Origin: Nelumbo lutea
Taxonomy: Eukaryota; Streptophyta; Magnoliopsida; Proteales; Nelumbonaceae
Assembly: GCA_022828595.1 (NCBI GenBank)
Contig: JAKGHH010000001.1
Coordinates: 73,652,401 to 73,716,400, forward strand
Length of the DNA: 64,000 nucleotides
Reading direction: 5' to 3'
Positions within the stretch are counted from its first letter, which is position 1; the number at the start of each line of letters is the position of its first letter. Below the pieces are notes generated by a model. The model was given only the letters and a program-made list of their open reading frames with translations, searched no databases and had not been told where the DNA came from. Positions 35,129 to 47,765 of the stretch are shown in pieces. A program made the translations under genes and the position numbers.

Positions 35129-36616
35129 TTTAAAAAAAAAAAACAATGAAACATAATTGGAGAGAGTTGTGATTTCCTGCTAGTAAAAACATCTCACTAT
35201 GAAAATGGGACCCATTGTATATAGAATGTATGGTATGAGATCGTTTTGATAGGATGTTGAAATGCATTTTGTTGACAGGAGATCTGGACTCAATGCCTGA
35301 ACCTAGCATTTTGTTCAATGTTATTTCCTTGTTCTACGTTGGCCTTATTTTTGGTTCTATTGCATCCGACTTAACCGACCCATTATTTGATTTGATTCAA
35401 TTTCAATATGGATGTGGGCTGGGCTTAGCGGTGTAAACAGATTGAATTCGAATAGAATAAGGCAATACCCAAATTAATATTCGATTTGATTCGAATTTGA
35501 TCAATTAATCATTTTAGGTAATAAATATTTTAATTACATAAAGTATATGAATATAAATTATTTATATAATTTAATTATTATATATATAAATTATATAAAA
35601 CATTTAAATATTTTATATAAGAATTAAGTAATCGGCTGAATTCGGATATTTATTGAATTGAACCAGATCATATCCGAAATTGACTGATTCGATATTTAAA
35701 TTATCCAAATTCAATTCAATTATATCAAATCTCGTATTCAAAATCAAAATTTTAAATACCGTTGATACCCCAAAAATGTACTAAGATATTTTGGTTGATG
35801 TTCGTCTACTGCCTAAATACAAGCATTACTGAGGGCCCATAGTTTAAAGTTTAAGCCTCAGCTGTTTATTTCTCTTATTTTCCATCAAACTAAATACAGC
35901 CTTAGCCGTTAGGTTTCAGGCTAGTTGTAACGAAGACTTGGGATCGAATCCATTATATAGTCCCGTTGGATCGGACAAAAAAAGAAAAATCTGCATTTTT
36001 GCAACATTATTTTTTGTTTTTCCATTTTTTCCTTTCTTGTTAGTTATAGAGTGTAGGGGTGGCTCGTCCTAATAATATACAATAATTATTCTGCCTGATA
36101 ATGAGTACATAAAAACTGTGAATAATTATCTAATATCACTTTTTTTTTTGTATGTCATGTGTATACCCTTACTTCGAGAGTAACTGGATTTGGTGTGCCC
36201 ATAGAGCCAAACTGACCAAACGGATTATGTTGACTATGATTATGCGGTTTGTGTCCGAATGATCCAATTAATCATTGGATTGAGGCCATTTTATATTTAA
36301 AAGGGTAAATTTAATAAATAGTATTTAAGATAATTTTGCTTGAAAATACTTGTTTTATCAACTTCTAAACAATTTAGCATTTACTCCATTTTTATTAAAA
36401 TTATATTAAGAAAAATGAAGTTCTAAATTATTAGTATCATAGGCAAGTTTAGGTATAAAACATAATTGTGTGAAATGAGCCAGACCCAACAATCATGCTC
36501 ATTAATAATGGGTTCAGTTATGAATCTATTTTAAGAACTCCTTACCAATCAGTTTGGGACTGGTCCATCCTGCCCTGGACTATACCTGGTCCAATAGTTT
36601 TACCCTAGTCCATAAT
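35129..36616. other. Intergenic sequence, no gene recognised
   Basis: AT-rich sequence. About 35440-35770 is dense in AATTCGAAT/ATTCGATTTG words and is probably a decayed MITE without clear ends. No conserved coding frame is seen. Confidence 0.4.
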
Positions 36617-37076
36617 TAGGGGTGGTCACAAGTTAAGCTTTTCATGAGTTATTTGAGTTCAATTTGACTTGGTTTAAATTGACTTTTAAGCTAAGATCGA
36701 GTCTGATATATAGGCTTGAGCCAAACTCAAGCCCAGTGAAGCTTGGGTTGTGAGACTCGCTAGCTTAATCGAGCCTAATATAATAAATAAATCATTTTTA
36801 TTATATATATATATATATAATATTTTATGTATTTAGTTTTTGTGTATAATAGTAAATAATTTTTATAATTATTTTTTGTATGTAAAATAATAAATAATTC
36901 TTATTATTCTTAATTTTTTATATGCTAAATAAAAATTATTTTATATGTATAATTTTTATTTCTTAGAAAAATCTTATCTTACAGTTGAACTCAAACCAAA
37001 CTGAACTTGAATCTAACTCTATTTCTAAGCTCAAATATCCAAGTATTTAGCTTGGCTCGACTCAAATCCACCCCTA
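36617..37076. mobile_element. hAT-type MITE (TAGGGGTGG ends)
   Basis: The ends are TAGGGGTGG and CCACCCCTA, flanked by TCCATAAT (36609-36616) and CCCATAAT (37077-37084), matching at seven of eight bases. At 460 bp it is non-coding, with a short AT run at about 36801. Confidence 0.82.
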
Positions 37077-37162
37077 CCCATAATATATTAAATATATTGG
37101 GCTGTTAACCAAGCCCTTTTGAAATTTGGATATACGCTTGAATTCTAACGTATGCATTAAGA

Positions 37163-37345
37163 CTAAGGGTGCAAATTGGGTGGATTGAATCAGGTTATAG
37201 TCAATCCGAACTCGGAATTAAGCCCGGGATCAGGCCCTATCTTCTTAATCGGAGTTCAGCCTGTAATCATTACAATTTGATGTATTTAGATTTTTCTCAA
37301 GCCTGGGTTATATATGTATGATTGTAGATTGTATATGGTATAAGT
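37163..37345. mobile_element. hAT-like fragment related to hAT 3 (57741-63638)
   Basis: TAAGGGTGCAAATTGGG followed by about 170 bp similar to 57741-57930 (shared CTCAAGCCTGGGTTA). Only this end is visible, so it is a truncated relative. Confidence 0.5.
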
Positions 37346-39102
37346 GGCTTTGGCCCAACCTATGTAAACTTTTGGGAATTTTTTTAGAGAACTGTTAAAA
37401 TCAGAAATCGTGTGTGTGCGATGCATGTACTTTATTAACTAAAATTAAACTAGGAGGCTTTGACATTCGAGCCATTTGTTTATATTTTGTAGTGCAAAAT
37501 TGAACCTGTGCGATGCCAAACTATTTGTCGGAAGTCGGGACGTGTGGCATGCATTAGCTAATTAATTACCATTTGTTTATGTCTTGTTGTCTGATATCCC
37601 ACGAAGATTTTCTGATTTTAGTTGATAATTAATGCCTATAGCAAAATAATTGTGTGAGTTGGCTTAAAAAAACAAGTGTTGGTTACACTAACAAGTATGT
37701 ATCACATCACATGTTGAGAATTAATGCACTTTGGGACTCTAGAAAAAATTTATAACATTGACAGTTGCAAATACATTAAACTGGAGTACACTGGAGTTTA
37801 GGAAATTGTCTGAAATAATGCGGCACATTGTTTAATTCTTAAAAAATTGAATATTATCCTAAAATTAGAAACATATTATATATGATGTTGCAGAAGCACA
37901 GATTCATCCTATAGTCCCTAAAATTGGAGAAGTTTATATTTAATAATGGTAGGATTAGCAAGCTGGCTTTTGATAGTATCAAACCAATGGAATGGAACTA
38001 ATCTGTACACGTAGCTGATTCATGAGTGCATGCATCTCCAATTTATATTTTATTTTATGATTTAGATCATCCCATCAAAACCAAACCAAATTTTCAAGTC
38101 TTTTCCATAAAATGCTCTAGAAATGTTACAAGTTTTATTGTTAGTATTATATCTTGTAACAAGGGTAAAATTGGAATTCAAAGTTGAGGTTGGTCCACAA
38201 CCTTTAAATACAAAAAACACGTTAAAGGCCTCATGGTGTGAAGTGTGATCCCAGGGGCAGTCATTCCAACACTCGAGTCAGTTAAAGGCATGGTTCAAAA
38301 TATTGATAGCATATCGTATAGTATCTTTTGAAAAAGATACAGTCTGAAATACCTGTTTCCAGGTGTTTTCGAGCCCCATATATTTAATACTGACGTGTAA
38401 CCTCATCATCGGTTCCCTGAACAGTTAAAGCGTTGAACACTTCAACTAAACCTTGCGGGAGTAAATTATCATCCTCAATTACCCAAAGAAAATCCTACGA
38501 GTGCCCTCCAAGGTCTGAATTGTCAAAAATGCCCTCTGGAGTGCACCATGTGGCATGATCCCATTGGTCCATGGTATTTGATCATTTTCAAAGTACTTGA
38601 TGCCATCTTCAAGAAACTAACGCCATAAGCTTCATGTGTTGCCATTTACAATACGTCCAATTGAAATATTGGGCGTAATGGTAATTTGAGTTTATATTGC
38701 AATATATATATATATATATATATATATACACTGAAACCTTACTATTTGCCTCATCTCTTGGAGTTACTTGTGTGTTAATGAAAGCCATGCTCAAGTCTTG
38801 ACTTATCGCTTGTTTGATGATAACCCTTTTTTTTCCTTGGAGTGTTTACACACTTACTATGGATTGCAAGAGAGTTTTACATACTATTTAGTTTTCTTTA
38901 CTCCCGTCTTTGTAATCGGGTTGTTCATCGATTCGCCTAGTTTGCTTTTATCTTGTAATTCACCTCTATAGCACCTAACTTTCTGATTCATTATTTGGAA
39001 TTTCATGTGAGTAATTTGTTGAATGGTTCAGTTTTCAAACATTTGTCATATTATAATATGAATAAAAACCAAGACAAGGATCCGCTTTATATAGTATGTA
39101 TG
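37346..39102. other. Intergenic sequence, no gene recognised
   Basis: Mostly unique-looking AT-rich DNA. About 38286-38390 (CATGGTTCAAAATATTGATA, then GATAC words) resembles one end of the hAT family of 15928-33277, without a partner. A (TA)n run occupies 38702-38728. Confidence 0.4.
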
Positions 39103-39725
39103 TGTAAGTGGTATGGTAAGGCCGAGTGTGGTGGCCTCTTTGAATGACGAAGAAAGGTTAGATATCTATGATAGTAGAGGTAGGCAAGGATTTTCTATAT
39201 ATTGATAGAATCATGTGTTTGTTATGGTCTATGTCCCTTCTATAAGGAGAGACCCCGAGGCCATAAAGGGAAGGAGCCACAAGGGATTTGACTCCTATTT
39301 AGAAAGGGAATCTTCGATTTGATGTTAGTTGTCAAGAAGGCATTGCTGGGGGCTCACCATGTGTCATGCGAGATCTTCTCAGGACGAAGTTTCTTTTCAT
39401 CCGAGGATTCTTATAGAGCACGTATGCTATTTCCCTTTGTGGGGTTCTTGCATCGACGTGGCGTAGGTGACGTTAAAGCTAATCTGATGTGTTCCACTTA
39501 GTCTGGTAGGTGTCTTGCCATGGGTGATCTTGACTCATTGCTGTTGTGTGGTGGTCCTTTCGTCCGTTGCATGTTTGCGATGACTTCAAGCTCATCACGA
39601 GTGTATGTTGAGTTACGGGTTCATCGCAGGTTCGCAATGGCCTTCGTGATGGTTGTAGGTCCATCGCAAGGCAATTTTGATGCCCTTATTCCAGTCACCA
39701 TTGTAGAGAAACATATGTACTTACA
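39103..39725 (-). repeat. 3' LTR of the second Tat-like element
   Basis: Matches 52328-53153 outside its MITE, for example AGTAGAGGTAGGCAAGGAT at 39173 and 52395. On the minus strand it begins TGTAAGTACATATG. The small open frames in it are not genes. Confidence 0.82.
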
Positions 39726-40318
39726 ATTAGAACCCTTGCTTATTGGTAAGAGTATCTTATCAATAAGCATTTTTGTGATTGGTGTAATTTCTTTGCTCTC
39801 TTTATCGCGTGTTGCTTTTTTCATCGCACGTTTTAGTATTAGTTAGATTATTATGGTCAACACATGGGGGAAGGTGACTTTGAGCTCATTTTCGTCTATT
39901 CGCTGGTTATCTCTTGGGGTTTGGTGTTGCATGCATGCTTCTGTTGACTATAGTTGTTCAGGGGGGTCGTGAAATTTTGATCATGTCTTGGGAAAGGATG
40001 TTGTTGTTAGGGTGCATGATTCAGGGTTAGTTGCTATTAGGATCGATTGATTTTTGTATGGTTATTATTAGCCCCCTACTTCTCGATAAGAAGCATTTTG
40101 TCCAAAGACAAATTGGGTTACATTTGGATTTTCAGCCCCCCTATGTTTTGGCAAAGTGCTTTCTATTGGGAAATGCCTTGAGTGTCTATGTATCTGGGGA
40201 CAGTAGTTTCAACCCCCTTCTATCTTGGTGAGGTATTTTCTCCTTCTAATGACTTGCATGTGTATGCTCTATCTTGAGGAAATCTACTGAGGGTGGTTTT
40301 TGAAGAATCAATTTTTGG

Positions 40319-41374
40319 TGATGTATCAATTTTTTGTGCTAAGTACCTCGTCATTTGGTCTGCTTCCAAGTGGCCAATGACTCAGAGGCCGAAATGAACT
40401 TTTGCTGGATGAAGACCTGGGTGCTGAGCTGATCAGGCCGAGCTGGGGACAGATTAGGTGCTGAGTTAACTGGGCCAAGCTGGGCAGGTTAGGTGTCGAA
40501 CTGACTGGACCGAGCTAGGCAGGTTTGGTGATGAGCTAACTGGGCCAAGCTAAGCAGGTTAGGTGACAAGATGACTAAAGTGCCAAGCTGCCTATTAGGT
40601 GCCGAGCTGACCAGAGGGTCGAGCTGCCTATTAGTTGCCGAGCTGACTATTAGTTGCCAAGTTGCCTGGTGGCGAGCTGGATAGATTGTTGAGCTTCGTA
40701 GTTCTTTAGAGACCTGCAAGGAATCAATGTTAGAGGACCCAGGGTGGCTAACTCGATGAGGTAGCTTCGATGCTTAAGTCAGTACTATCATAGTAGACTG
40801 CGAACTAAAAATCATAAAGTATGAGAGCTAAAATATGCTTACTTGCCCCCTCTATGCTATTGCGGTTGGTGCCTTTATATAGGCATTGTTTAGCGTGGGC
40901 TTCACGGATTGCATCTGAGATTTTCGAGAAGTCGTCTAAGTGGTTTGAGATTCCCTGAGGCAACTACCATGCACGTTGACCACCCTCCGGATCATTTGGC
41001 ATATGGGCTAACTTCCAAGGATTGTGGAATTGTTAGGATATGCATGCCGAATTTATCGACGAGCACATCTTGCAGGTTGCCAGGTTGGCGCCTGTGCCAG
41101 GCCACCAGGTCGGCGCCTGTGCCAGGCTGCCAGTTCGACGCCTGGGCTAGGGCACTAGTTCGACGCCTGGGCCAGGCCGCCAGGTCACACCTGGGCCAGG
41201 CCGCCAATTTGCGCCCGTGCCAGGCCGCCAGGTCGTGCCTGGGCCAGGCCGCTAGGTGGGACACCATCAACTTAGCTAAGGCAAGTTGTTGCCTAAGTGG
41301 TTCCGGGTGTCACCTAGTTATTCCGAGGTGCCATGTGTCACAATATCATTGGAGGGCCAAATCTGCCCTCATCA
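40319..41374 (-). repeat. 3' LTR of the LARD-like element
   Basis: Direct copy of 42162-43211. Contains CCGAGCTGACTGGG-type repeats at 40430-40680 and CCAGGCCGCCAGGTCG-type tandem repeats at about 41080-41270. A minus-strand TATA box (CCTATATAAAGGC) lies at 40872-40882. Confidence 0.85.
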
Positions 41375-42138
41375 TTTGCCCCCCACTCCCGAGCTGAAAG
41401 TAACTCGGCAAAGGGAGTAGATTGCTCCTTTTGGCCTGAAATGACTAATTCGATGAGCTCGTAAGCATCAATTCAATTCCTTAGGCTTTGGGAGCAACTC
41501 GTAGTCTACTCTTCTTACCCTTGATTTTACCCATGCAGAAGAGGCAACTGGGTGTTATGTGGTGCCGAAATCTTTGCCAGTTTGACACTTTAGCCCTTAG
41601 GCTTTGGGAGCGACTCGTAGTCCACTCTCCTTGATTTTGGTTTTGCCCATGCCAAAGAGGCGACTGGGTCTTATGTGGTGCTGAGGTCTTTTATCAGCTT
41701 GGCACCTTAGAGCTACGGTTGTACTGCATCAGCCTCGTTAGTGACGTCAGTTACCCACTCCTATAAGAAGCTACTAGGAGCTCAACCTATGAGGGAAGCA
41801 TTACTGACTTTAGGTCACCAGCTCGCACAGGAGCCTTGGAAGGCTCGACCGACAGGGGCGTCCATGTAGTCTATTGGCTGCCTACTCCCGCGGAAGCCAT
41901 GAAGAGCTCATCTTTGTAGAGGGCACCTCGCAAAGAGGATTGATGAGGTTTTATCCGAGTTGAAATAAAGTTGGTAAAGCTGCTTAGTTTGTTGGCCATC
42001 AACTTTCTGCATAGTCTTTGAGTTCATAAAAAATGAAAACTAGAAAGTGAGAGCTTTTACTTTCTAAAAGGTGAGAACTTAGCTTTCTGGAAGAAGAGGA
42101 CTTAGCCTTTCGGAGGATGAGAACTTAGCTTTTTGTAG

Positions 42139-42159
42139 CGTTTCCCACAAACGGCACCA
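42139..42159 (-). promoter_or_regulatory. Primer-binding site of the LARD-like element
   Basis: The minus strand reads TGGTGCCGTTTGTGGGAAAC, 2 nt from the LTR end. It differs from the Tat-type site (TGGCGCCGTCTGTG) by C-to-T changes only, which suggests it used the Tat machinery. Confidence 0.75.
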
Positions 42160-42161
42160 AT

Positions 42162-43211
42162 TGATGAATCAATTTTTTGTGCTAAGTACCTCGTCATTTG
42201 GTTTGCTTCCAAGTGGCCGATGACTTAGAGGCCGAAGTGAACTTTTGCTGGATGAGGACCTGGATGCTGAGCTGACTAGGTCGAGTTGGGGGCAAATTAG
42301 GTGCCGAGTTAACTAGGCTGAGCTGGGCAGGTTAGGTGTCGAACTGACTGGGCCGAGCTAGGCAGGTTAGGTGACGAGCTGACTAGAGTGTCGAGCTATC
42401 TATTAGGTGTTGAGCTGACCAGAGGGATGATTTGCCTATTAGTTGCGAGCTTACTAGAGTGTCAAGCTGCTTATTAGTTGCCAAGCTGACCAGAGGGCCG
42501 AGCTGCCTGGTGGTGAGCTGGATTGATTGTTGAGCTTGGTAGTTCTTTAGAGACATGCAAGGAATCAATGTTAGAGGACCCGGCGTGGCTAACCCGGTGA
42601 GGTCGCTCCGATGCTTAAGTCAGTACTCTCATAGTAGACTGCAAACTAAAAATCACAAAGTATGAGAGCTAGAATATGCTTACTTGCCCCCTATGCCATT
42701 GGGGTTGGTACCTGTATATAGGCATTGTTAGGTGTGGGTTTCATGCACCCCATCCGAGATTTCTGAGAAGTCGTCTAAGTGGTCTGAGATTCCCTAAGGC
42801 AACCGCCATGCACGCTGACCACCCTCCGGATCGTTCGACACGTGGGCCAACTTCCAAGAATCATAGGAGTGTTAGGATGTGCATGCCGAATTTGTTGGCG
42901 AGCACGTCTTGTAGGTCACCAGGTCGGCGCCTATGCCAGGCTGCTAGTTCGGCGCTCGTGCCAAGTCGCCAGGTCGTGCCAGGGCCAGGCCGCCAAGTCA
43001 TGCCTGGGCCAGGCTGCCAGTTCGTGCCCATGCCAAGCCGCCAGTTCGCACCCATGCCAGGCCGCCAGGTCGCGCCTGGGCCAGGCCGCTAGGTGGGAAA
43101 CCATCAATTTGGCTAAGGCAAGTTGTTGCCTAAGTGGTTCTGGGTGTCACCTATTTGTTCTGAGGTGCCATGTGTCACAATATCATTGGAGGGCCAAATC
43201 TACCCTCATCA
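42162..43211 (-). repeat. 5' LTR of the LARD-like element
   Basis: Ends at the primer-binding site. Carries the same GC-rich array (about 42910-43095) of roughly 24-bp GCCAGGCCGCCAGGTCG units as the other LTR, with a different copy arrangement. Confidence 0.85.
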
Positions 43212-43372
43212 GTTCTAGGTGTCACCTATTTGTTCCGAGGTGCCATGTGTGTGTAGTGGGGGTTAAAAAGATAGCTCCTCACATCCAGAAGAAGGAGTCA
43301 AAGACTTCCAAATTAGTAAACTTTCATTCTTACTATGTTTCGTATGTCACTTCTTGATTATTTGTTGTGTAG

Positions 43373-44640
43373 TTGATCGTTATTGTTTATTTACAATCTT
43401 TTGTCTTGAAGAGCGTGGAGGTGGAGGACAAGTGTCTTGATTTCATAGGCCCATGGTTGACCAAAGGTTGCGTTAAGTGTGATGAGGTATGTTTGTGTTA
43501 TCAGTGTGTGTTTGCTACGTATTATGGTTGTTCTGACTTTGTGTTTCTTTCAGGTGTCCTTTGGCTCCATCCCCTCATTTGTCGTTGTATCACCACTTAT
43601 CCAACAATTGGCTGTGGAGTTGGGTGCTCTCTGCCTTGAGGCTATAGAGGAGAATGGAGTTGGTGGTGACATTCATCCGGTACAACGTCCATTAGAGGTG
43701 TCAAGGTCTCAAGTTGGTAAACCGCAAGAAGGTGTTGGGTCTGTTGACAATCCTATTATCTAGCCCTCGAGGCCCCCTGGTGTCTTTGTAGATTGTGTGG
43801 CTCCTAACGCTTCTGCACAGGTTGTCACTCCCTCTGGTTTGGCACAAGGGGAAGTTTGTCTCTCTCATAAGTCCTTGTTGGTCGTGGAAGATGACAACAT
43901 TTCAGAAGGATCTGTGGCAAATGTTCAGCATGTAGGGGATGATGTGTCTAAGACTCATTGCGACGAATTGGATATTTCTGTGGAACTCGCGGTAGTGCAC
44001 TAGGACCTAACGAACTATTACTAGGAGGGCATGGTGCTTATTGGCTTTGTGGTGTTTGATCCTGTTACTATTCAGGGTGTTCATATGCAAGAGTAGTTCA
44101 TTATTTCCTGCAATGTCGCGGATATAGTGTCCTTGATTATCTAGAAAGGGTGTTTTCTTACAGTCAAGTTCCTGTCCATGGTTAAGAGTGCTTCTTTGAA
44201 CATCGTGGCAAACTTGATGAATTTTGTGATGTACCAACCTATCAAAACATTATCGTGGTCTCCTTTTGCTCACTAGCTGAAGACATGTGTTCATTTGCCG
44301 CAATGGGTTTTGCGATGGAGATGATTCAAGATCACATGGTTTGCATGGCTTACATGTTTTGGAAGACTAGACATAAGGAGACTAGTCCGTTAACTTTATA
44401 GGCTTTGGATGATCTTCACAAGCATTTAAAGGTTGTAGACGCCTGTATCTCGATGATTGAAGAGAAGGTAGCAGCTCTTCTTGATGAAGTCGTTCGTCAG
44501 CAGAAGGTATTATCATAGCTGCAAGAAGAGTGTTAGGAGATTATTGGGGTTCAAGAGTAGAGAGAGAGTTTGGAGAAGATCACCAAAATGTGTAAAGAGT
44601 CATTTAATGAATAGAGGGCTTGTGTATTGTTTTGCTATGT
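43373..44640 (+). pseudogene. Antisense additional ORF of the second Tat-like element, with intron
   Basis: Opposite to its gag-pol. Exon part KSVEVEDKCLDFIGPWLTKG ends at a GTATGT donor near 43487. The intron ends TTTCTTTCAG near 43553. The next exon begins VSFGSIPSFVVVSPLIQQLA and continues, with a stop near 43762, to a Val/Glu/Asp-rich region. The last part (44410-44600) is a decayed coiled coil (IEEKVAALLDEV). The layout matches the antisense ORF at 30123-31782: conserved part, intron, acidic stretch, coiled coil. The N-terminal part was probably separated by the LARD insertion. Function is unknown. Confidence 0.55.
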
Positions 44641-45839
44641 AAATGTTCAACCATTAATAATATTAATGAATGTAATCCATTTTACGCGACCATCTTGTTC
44701 TCCTGTTAATATGTATTTTGTTATTCCCCTTGATTAGGTTTGTTATTTGATGGGAACTTGTCATAGTCTCGGATTATGTGAGTGGTGCTTTATAAGTTAA
44801 AGGGGTAACTAAGGTAGGTATCATGTGGTAATGCACTTGAGAAATGCAGAGTACTAGTGTTTGTGATCATTGCATGAACCTTGTGCTAAGTGTTTAGTAG
44901 TGTTGTAAGTCCATGACAAACTTGGTGCGTGAGCGTCGGATCAGAGTGGTCTCAAGCGGATCAACTCGCTGTCTTGGGCTATGACTTAAGCCCCCCCACT
45001 AGTCAAGTCGTAACCTATATGATGTCATCGATTATGCTTTGATATATATATATATATATATATTTACGATGGGTGATTCGCATAGGATGGGACTATACTG
45101 CTTGATGTGTTGCGCTTGTTCCAAAATTTGTAAACAACTCTGTTTGTCATGAGTAGTCTCAATACTTAAATGATTGAACGTCTCCGTTGAATAAGTAAAT
45201 GTTGTGTAGCTATTCACGATGTTGTTGGTAGAGTCATTGGTGAGTTTCTGAAAATAGGAAACTTCAGACGATGAAGGGGAAGGTTGAGTCCGGTTTGTGG
45301 CCCCTAGTTAAATTTCCTGGGGTTGGGTAAGCATGTTTTGTTGAGGTGTATATGTATAGAACCTCAATTGCGTGGATACGTGCCTAAAATCACTAGAACT
45401 CCAAAATGGTTGCACAACACTATCAATGAGTATAAGGTACAGTGGTGATAGGAAGCCTCTCATTTAGTGTGTAGAATTTTGGAAGGAACACAATATTACT
45501 CTTTTGATGTGATTTGAGCATTTGTTGCAATTGTTTTGTTACAACATACGGTAATATTGCAGAGTTATATAGTCACAATTTTATTTGCACTACATGCAAG
45601 ATATATAGTCATGTAGTTTGGTTAATGTATTAAAAGATTACCAGTCAACGGAAAGAGTGCTTTCTTTGTTGGTTTTGGCATGAGATGGGTGGTGTCGAAG
45701 CTTGCTAGTGTCTTATTCTTGTGCAACTGTTTGATTATAGTAAGTTTTACAGTCTACTATTTTGTGTCTACTTGCAATATAGACAAAGATAAGGTAGATT
45801 ACTAGCACCTGGGATTAGTTACCTTGAGCTTCATAAGTA

Positions 45840-46615
45840 ATGTGTAGTGTTTGGATTGTCAGGGCTTTGCAAGATCGCTCTGGGGTTGCTAGGGTATGTG
45901 GAACCACTCCTAGGGTTTCCAAGGCATTCTTGGGATTGCTAGGGTATGTTACATTGCTCCTGGGATTGCCAAATCCTTCTTGGGGTTGCCAAGGTATGTG
46001 AAACCACTCTTGGAGTTGTCGGGGCCTTCTTGGCATTTTTAGGGTATGTAGAATCGCTCATGGAGTTTCTAGGGCCTTCTTGGGGTTGCTAAGGTATGTA
46101 GACTACTCCTGGGGTTGTCAGGGTCTTCTTGGGGTTGCCAAGGTATGCAGGACACTCCTAGGATTGTCAGGGTCTTCCTAAGGTTGCTAGGGTATGTAAG
46201 ATCACTCTTAGGGTTGATAGGGTATGTAAGATTGCTCCTACGGTTGCCAAGGTATGTAAAATTGTTCTTGGGGTTGCCAAGGCCTTCTTGGGGTTAGAGT
46301 GCTTAAGATTGCATCTGGCGTTACCGGGGCTTTCCTTGGACCAGGGTATGTAAGATCGCACCTGGGGTTGCTAGGGCCTTCCTAGGGTTACCAAGGTATG
46401 TAAGATCGCTCCTAGGGTTTCCAGGGCCTTCCTTGGTTGCTAGGGTTTATAAGATTGCATCTTGGGTTTCTAGGGCCTTCCTTGGTTGCTAGGGTTTGTA
46501 AGATTGCATCTTGGGTTTCCAGGGCCTTCCTATGGTTGCTAAGGTATGTAAGATCGTGCCTGGGGTTGCTAGGGCCCTCTTGGGGTTGCTAGGTTATGTA
46601 AGATGGTTGTAAGTC
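45840..46615 (-). repeat. Minisatellite, about 49-bp unit, about 15 copies
   Basis: Units have the form GGGTTGCTAGGGTATGTAAG, then a variable ATCGCTCCTG, then GGGTTGCCAGGGCCTTCTTG. They diverge by perhaps 15-25 percent, with several neighbouring pairs nearly identical (46410-46520). Apparent open frames across it (46115-46297) are by-products of the period. Confidence 0.88.
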
Positions 46616-46989
46616 CAAAAATGTTAAATAATTAGTATAAAAGAACAATGACCTAATGAATCAAGTATAACAGATGAATAGTGGAGTTTCATATGACTAA
46701 AGGGGAGCAAATTCTAGTGATTTGATGCACACATTGGAGAAGAGAGAAAATTTCATTAATAATTGCATGATGGTTCATTGTACAAAAGAAGACATTATTC
46801 ATTATACAGTTTGGGCCAGTGACCATTCATTGTTTCGTCTTGTTCGTTGGTGCATGGATCCCATAACACAATCTATCTTTGGAGGGACTTTTCTTGATCT
46901 TCCTCTACAAATTCCAACTTATCGCGGAGTTGTTGATTCATTTCTTTGGTATGAAACGGTTTTCTCCCATCGCATAAGCTACTCTAGTT

Positions 46990-47765
46990 GAAACTACCTG
47001 TATTTCTGTTGGTAGGACTGCCTCGTATCGGTAAACTAAGAAATAGGGCGTTGCCTGTGTGCTCTTCTTGAGCGATGTGCGGTAGGCCCATAGTGTTTCA
47101 GATAACTTGTCAGCCTAGTCTTTTTTATTCTCGATGACCATTTTGTTAAGCATCTTTAACAGGGTTTTGTCAATTGCCTCTACCTGTTCATTTCCTTGTG
47201 GGTAATAAGTTGTTGAGGTTCCCAAACATGCCCCATATTGTCCTAATAAGTCACAAACTTCCTGGTTTTTATTAATAACCCATTATCCGTGAGGAATTTT
47301 ATTGGGACTCCGAACCTATGGATGATGTGTTGCCTTAGAAAATTGGCCACATTCTTTGTACAAATCATCTTTAAGGGTATGGCTTTTGGCCACTTGGTGA
47401 AGTAGTCTATGGCAACTATTATGAAGTAGTACCCCCTAGAGGGCGGGTGAACTTTTCCTATTAGGTCAACACCCCAGGTGTGAAAGGGCTATGGTGCAAT
47501 GATGGGGTGGAGCATATTGGCAGGCCAATGTATCTTCAGGCCATGTATTTGGCCTGTATGGCATCACCTTACATGTTTCTAAGTGTCCACCAAATGTAGT
47601 AGGTGGTTGTGCAGGGCCATTTGCCCTTGATGGGCGACTAGCTCAGAGTTGTGGGTTGCTTCTAGGGCCTCTTCTATTTCATTGTTTGTTAGGCATCACA
47701 AAGGATTTCCTATGTAAGATTTTCTATAAAGCAGGTCATCCTATAAATAGAACCTTATAATTTTG
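46990..47765 (-). pseudogene. Integrase of the second Tat-like element (broken)
   Basis: The minus strand near 47450-47380 reads YYFIIVAIDYFTKWPKAIPL, with the first catalytic Asp. About 100 bp on comes IKFLTDNG, with the second. A degenerate zinc-binding region precedes it (about 47700-47500). Several in-frame stops follow after 47260. Confidence 0.8.

Larger units (their letters stand above)
40319..43211 (-). mobile_element. Large non-coding LTR element (LARD-like), nested in the second Tat element
   Basis: Two LTRs of about 1.05 kb (40319-41374 and 42162-43211) surround only 787 bp of internal DNA. The primer-binding site at 42159-42139 fixes the minus orientation. On the minus strand the LTR reads TGATGAGGG...TGATTCATCA. 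No protein is encoded, so it would depend on another element's proteins. Flanks TTTGG and GTTCT do not match. A 50-bp piece of LTR is repeated just outside the right end (43212-43262). Confidence 0.8.

Noticed and set aside
40909..43357. Arg/Ala/Gln-rich open frames of 138-171 codons
   Set aside because: They arise from GCCAGGCCGCCAGGTCG tandem repeats in the LARD LTRs and appear on both strands.
45840..46615. CRISPR-like regular repeats
   Set aside because: The units are contiguous and diverged, without unique spacers, and the host is a plant. This is a minisatellite.
46722..46991. Plus-strand open frame of 89 codons
   Set aside because: It is the shadow of the minus-strand integrase tail.
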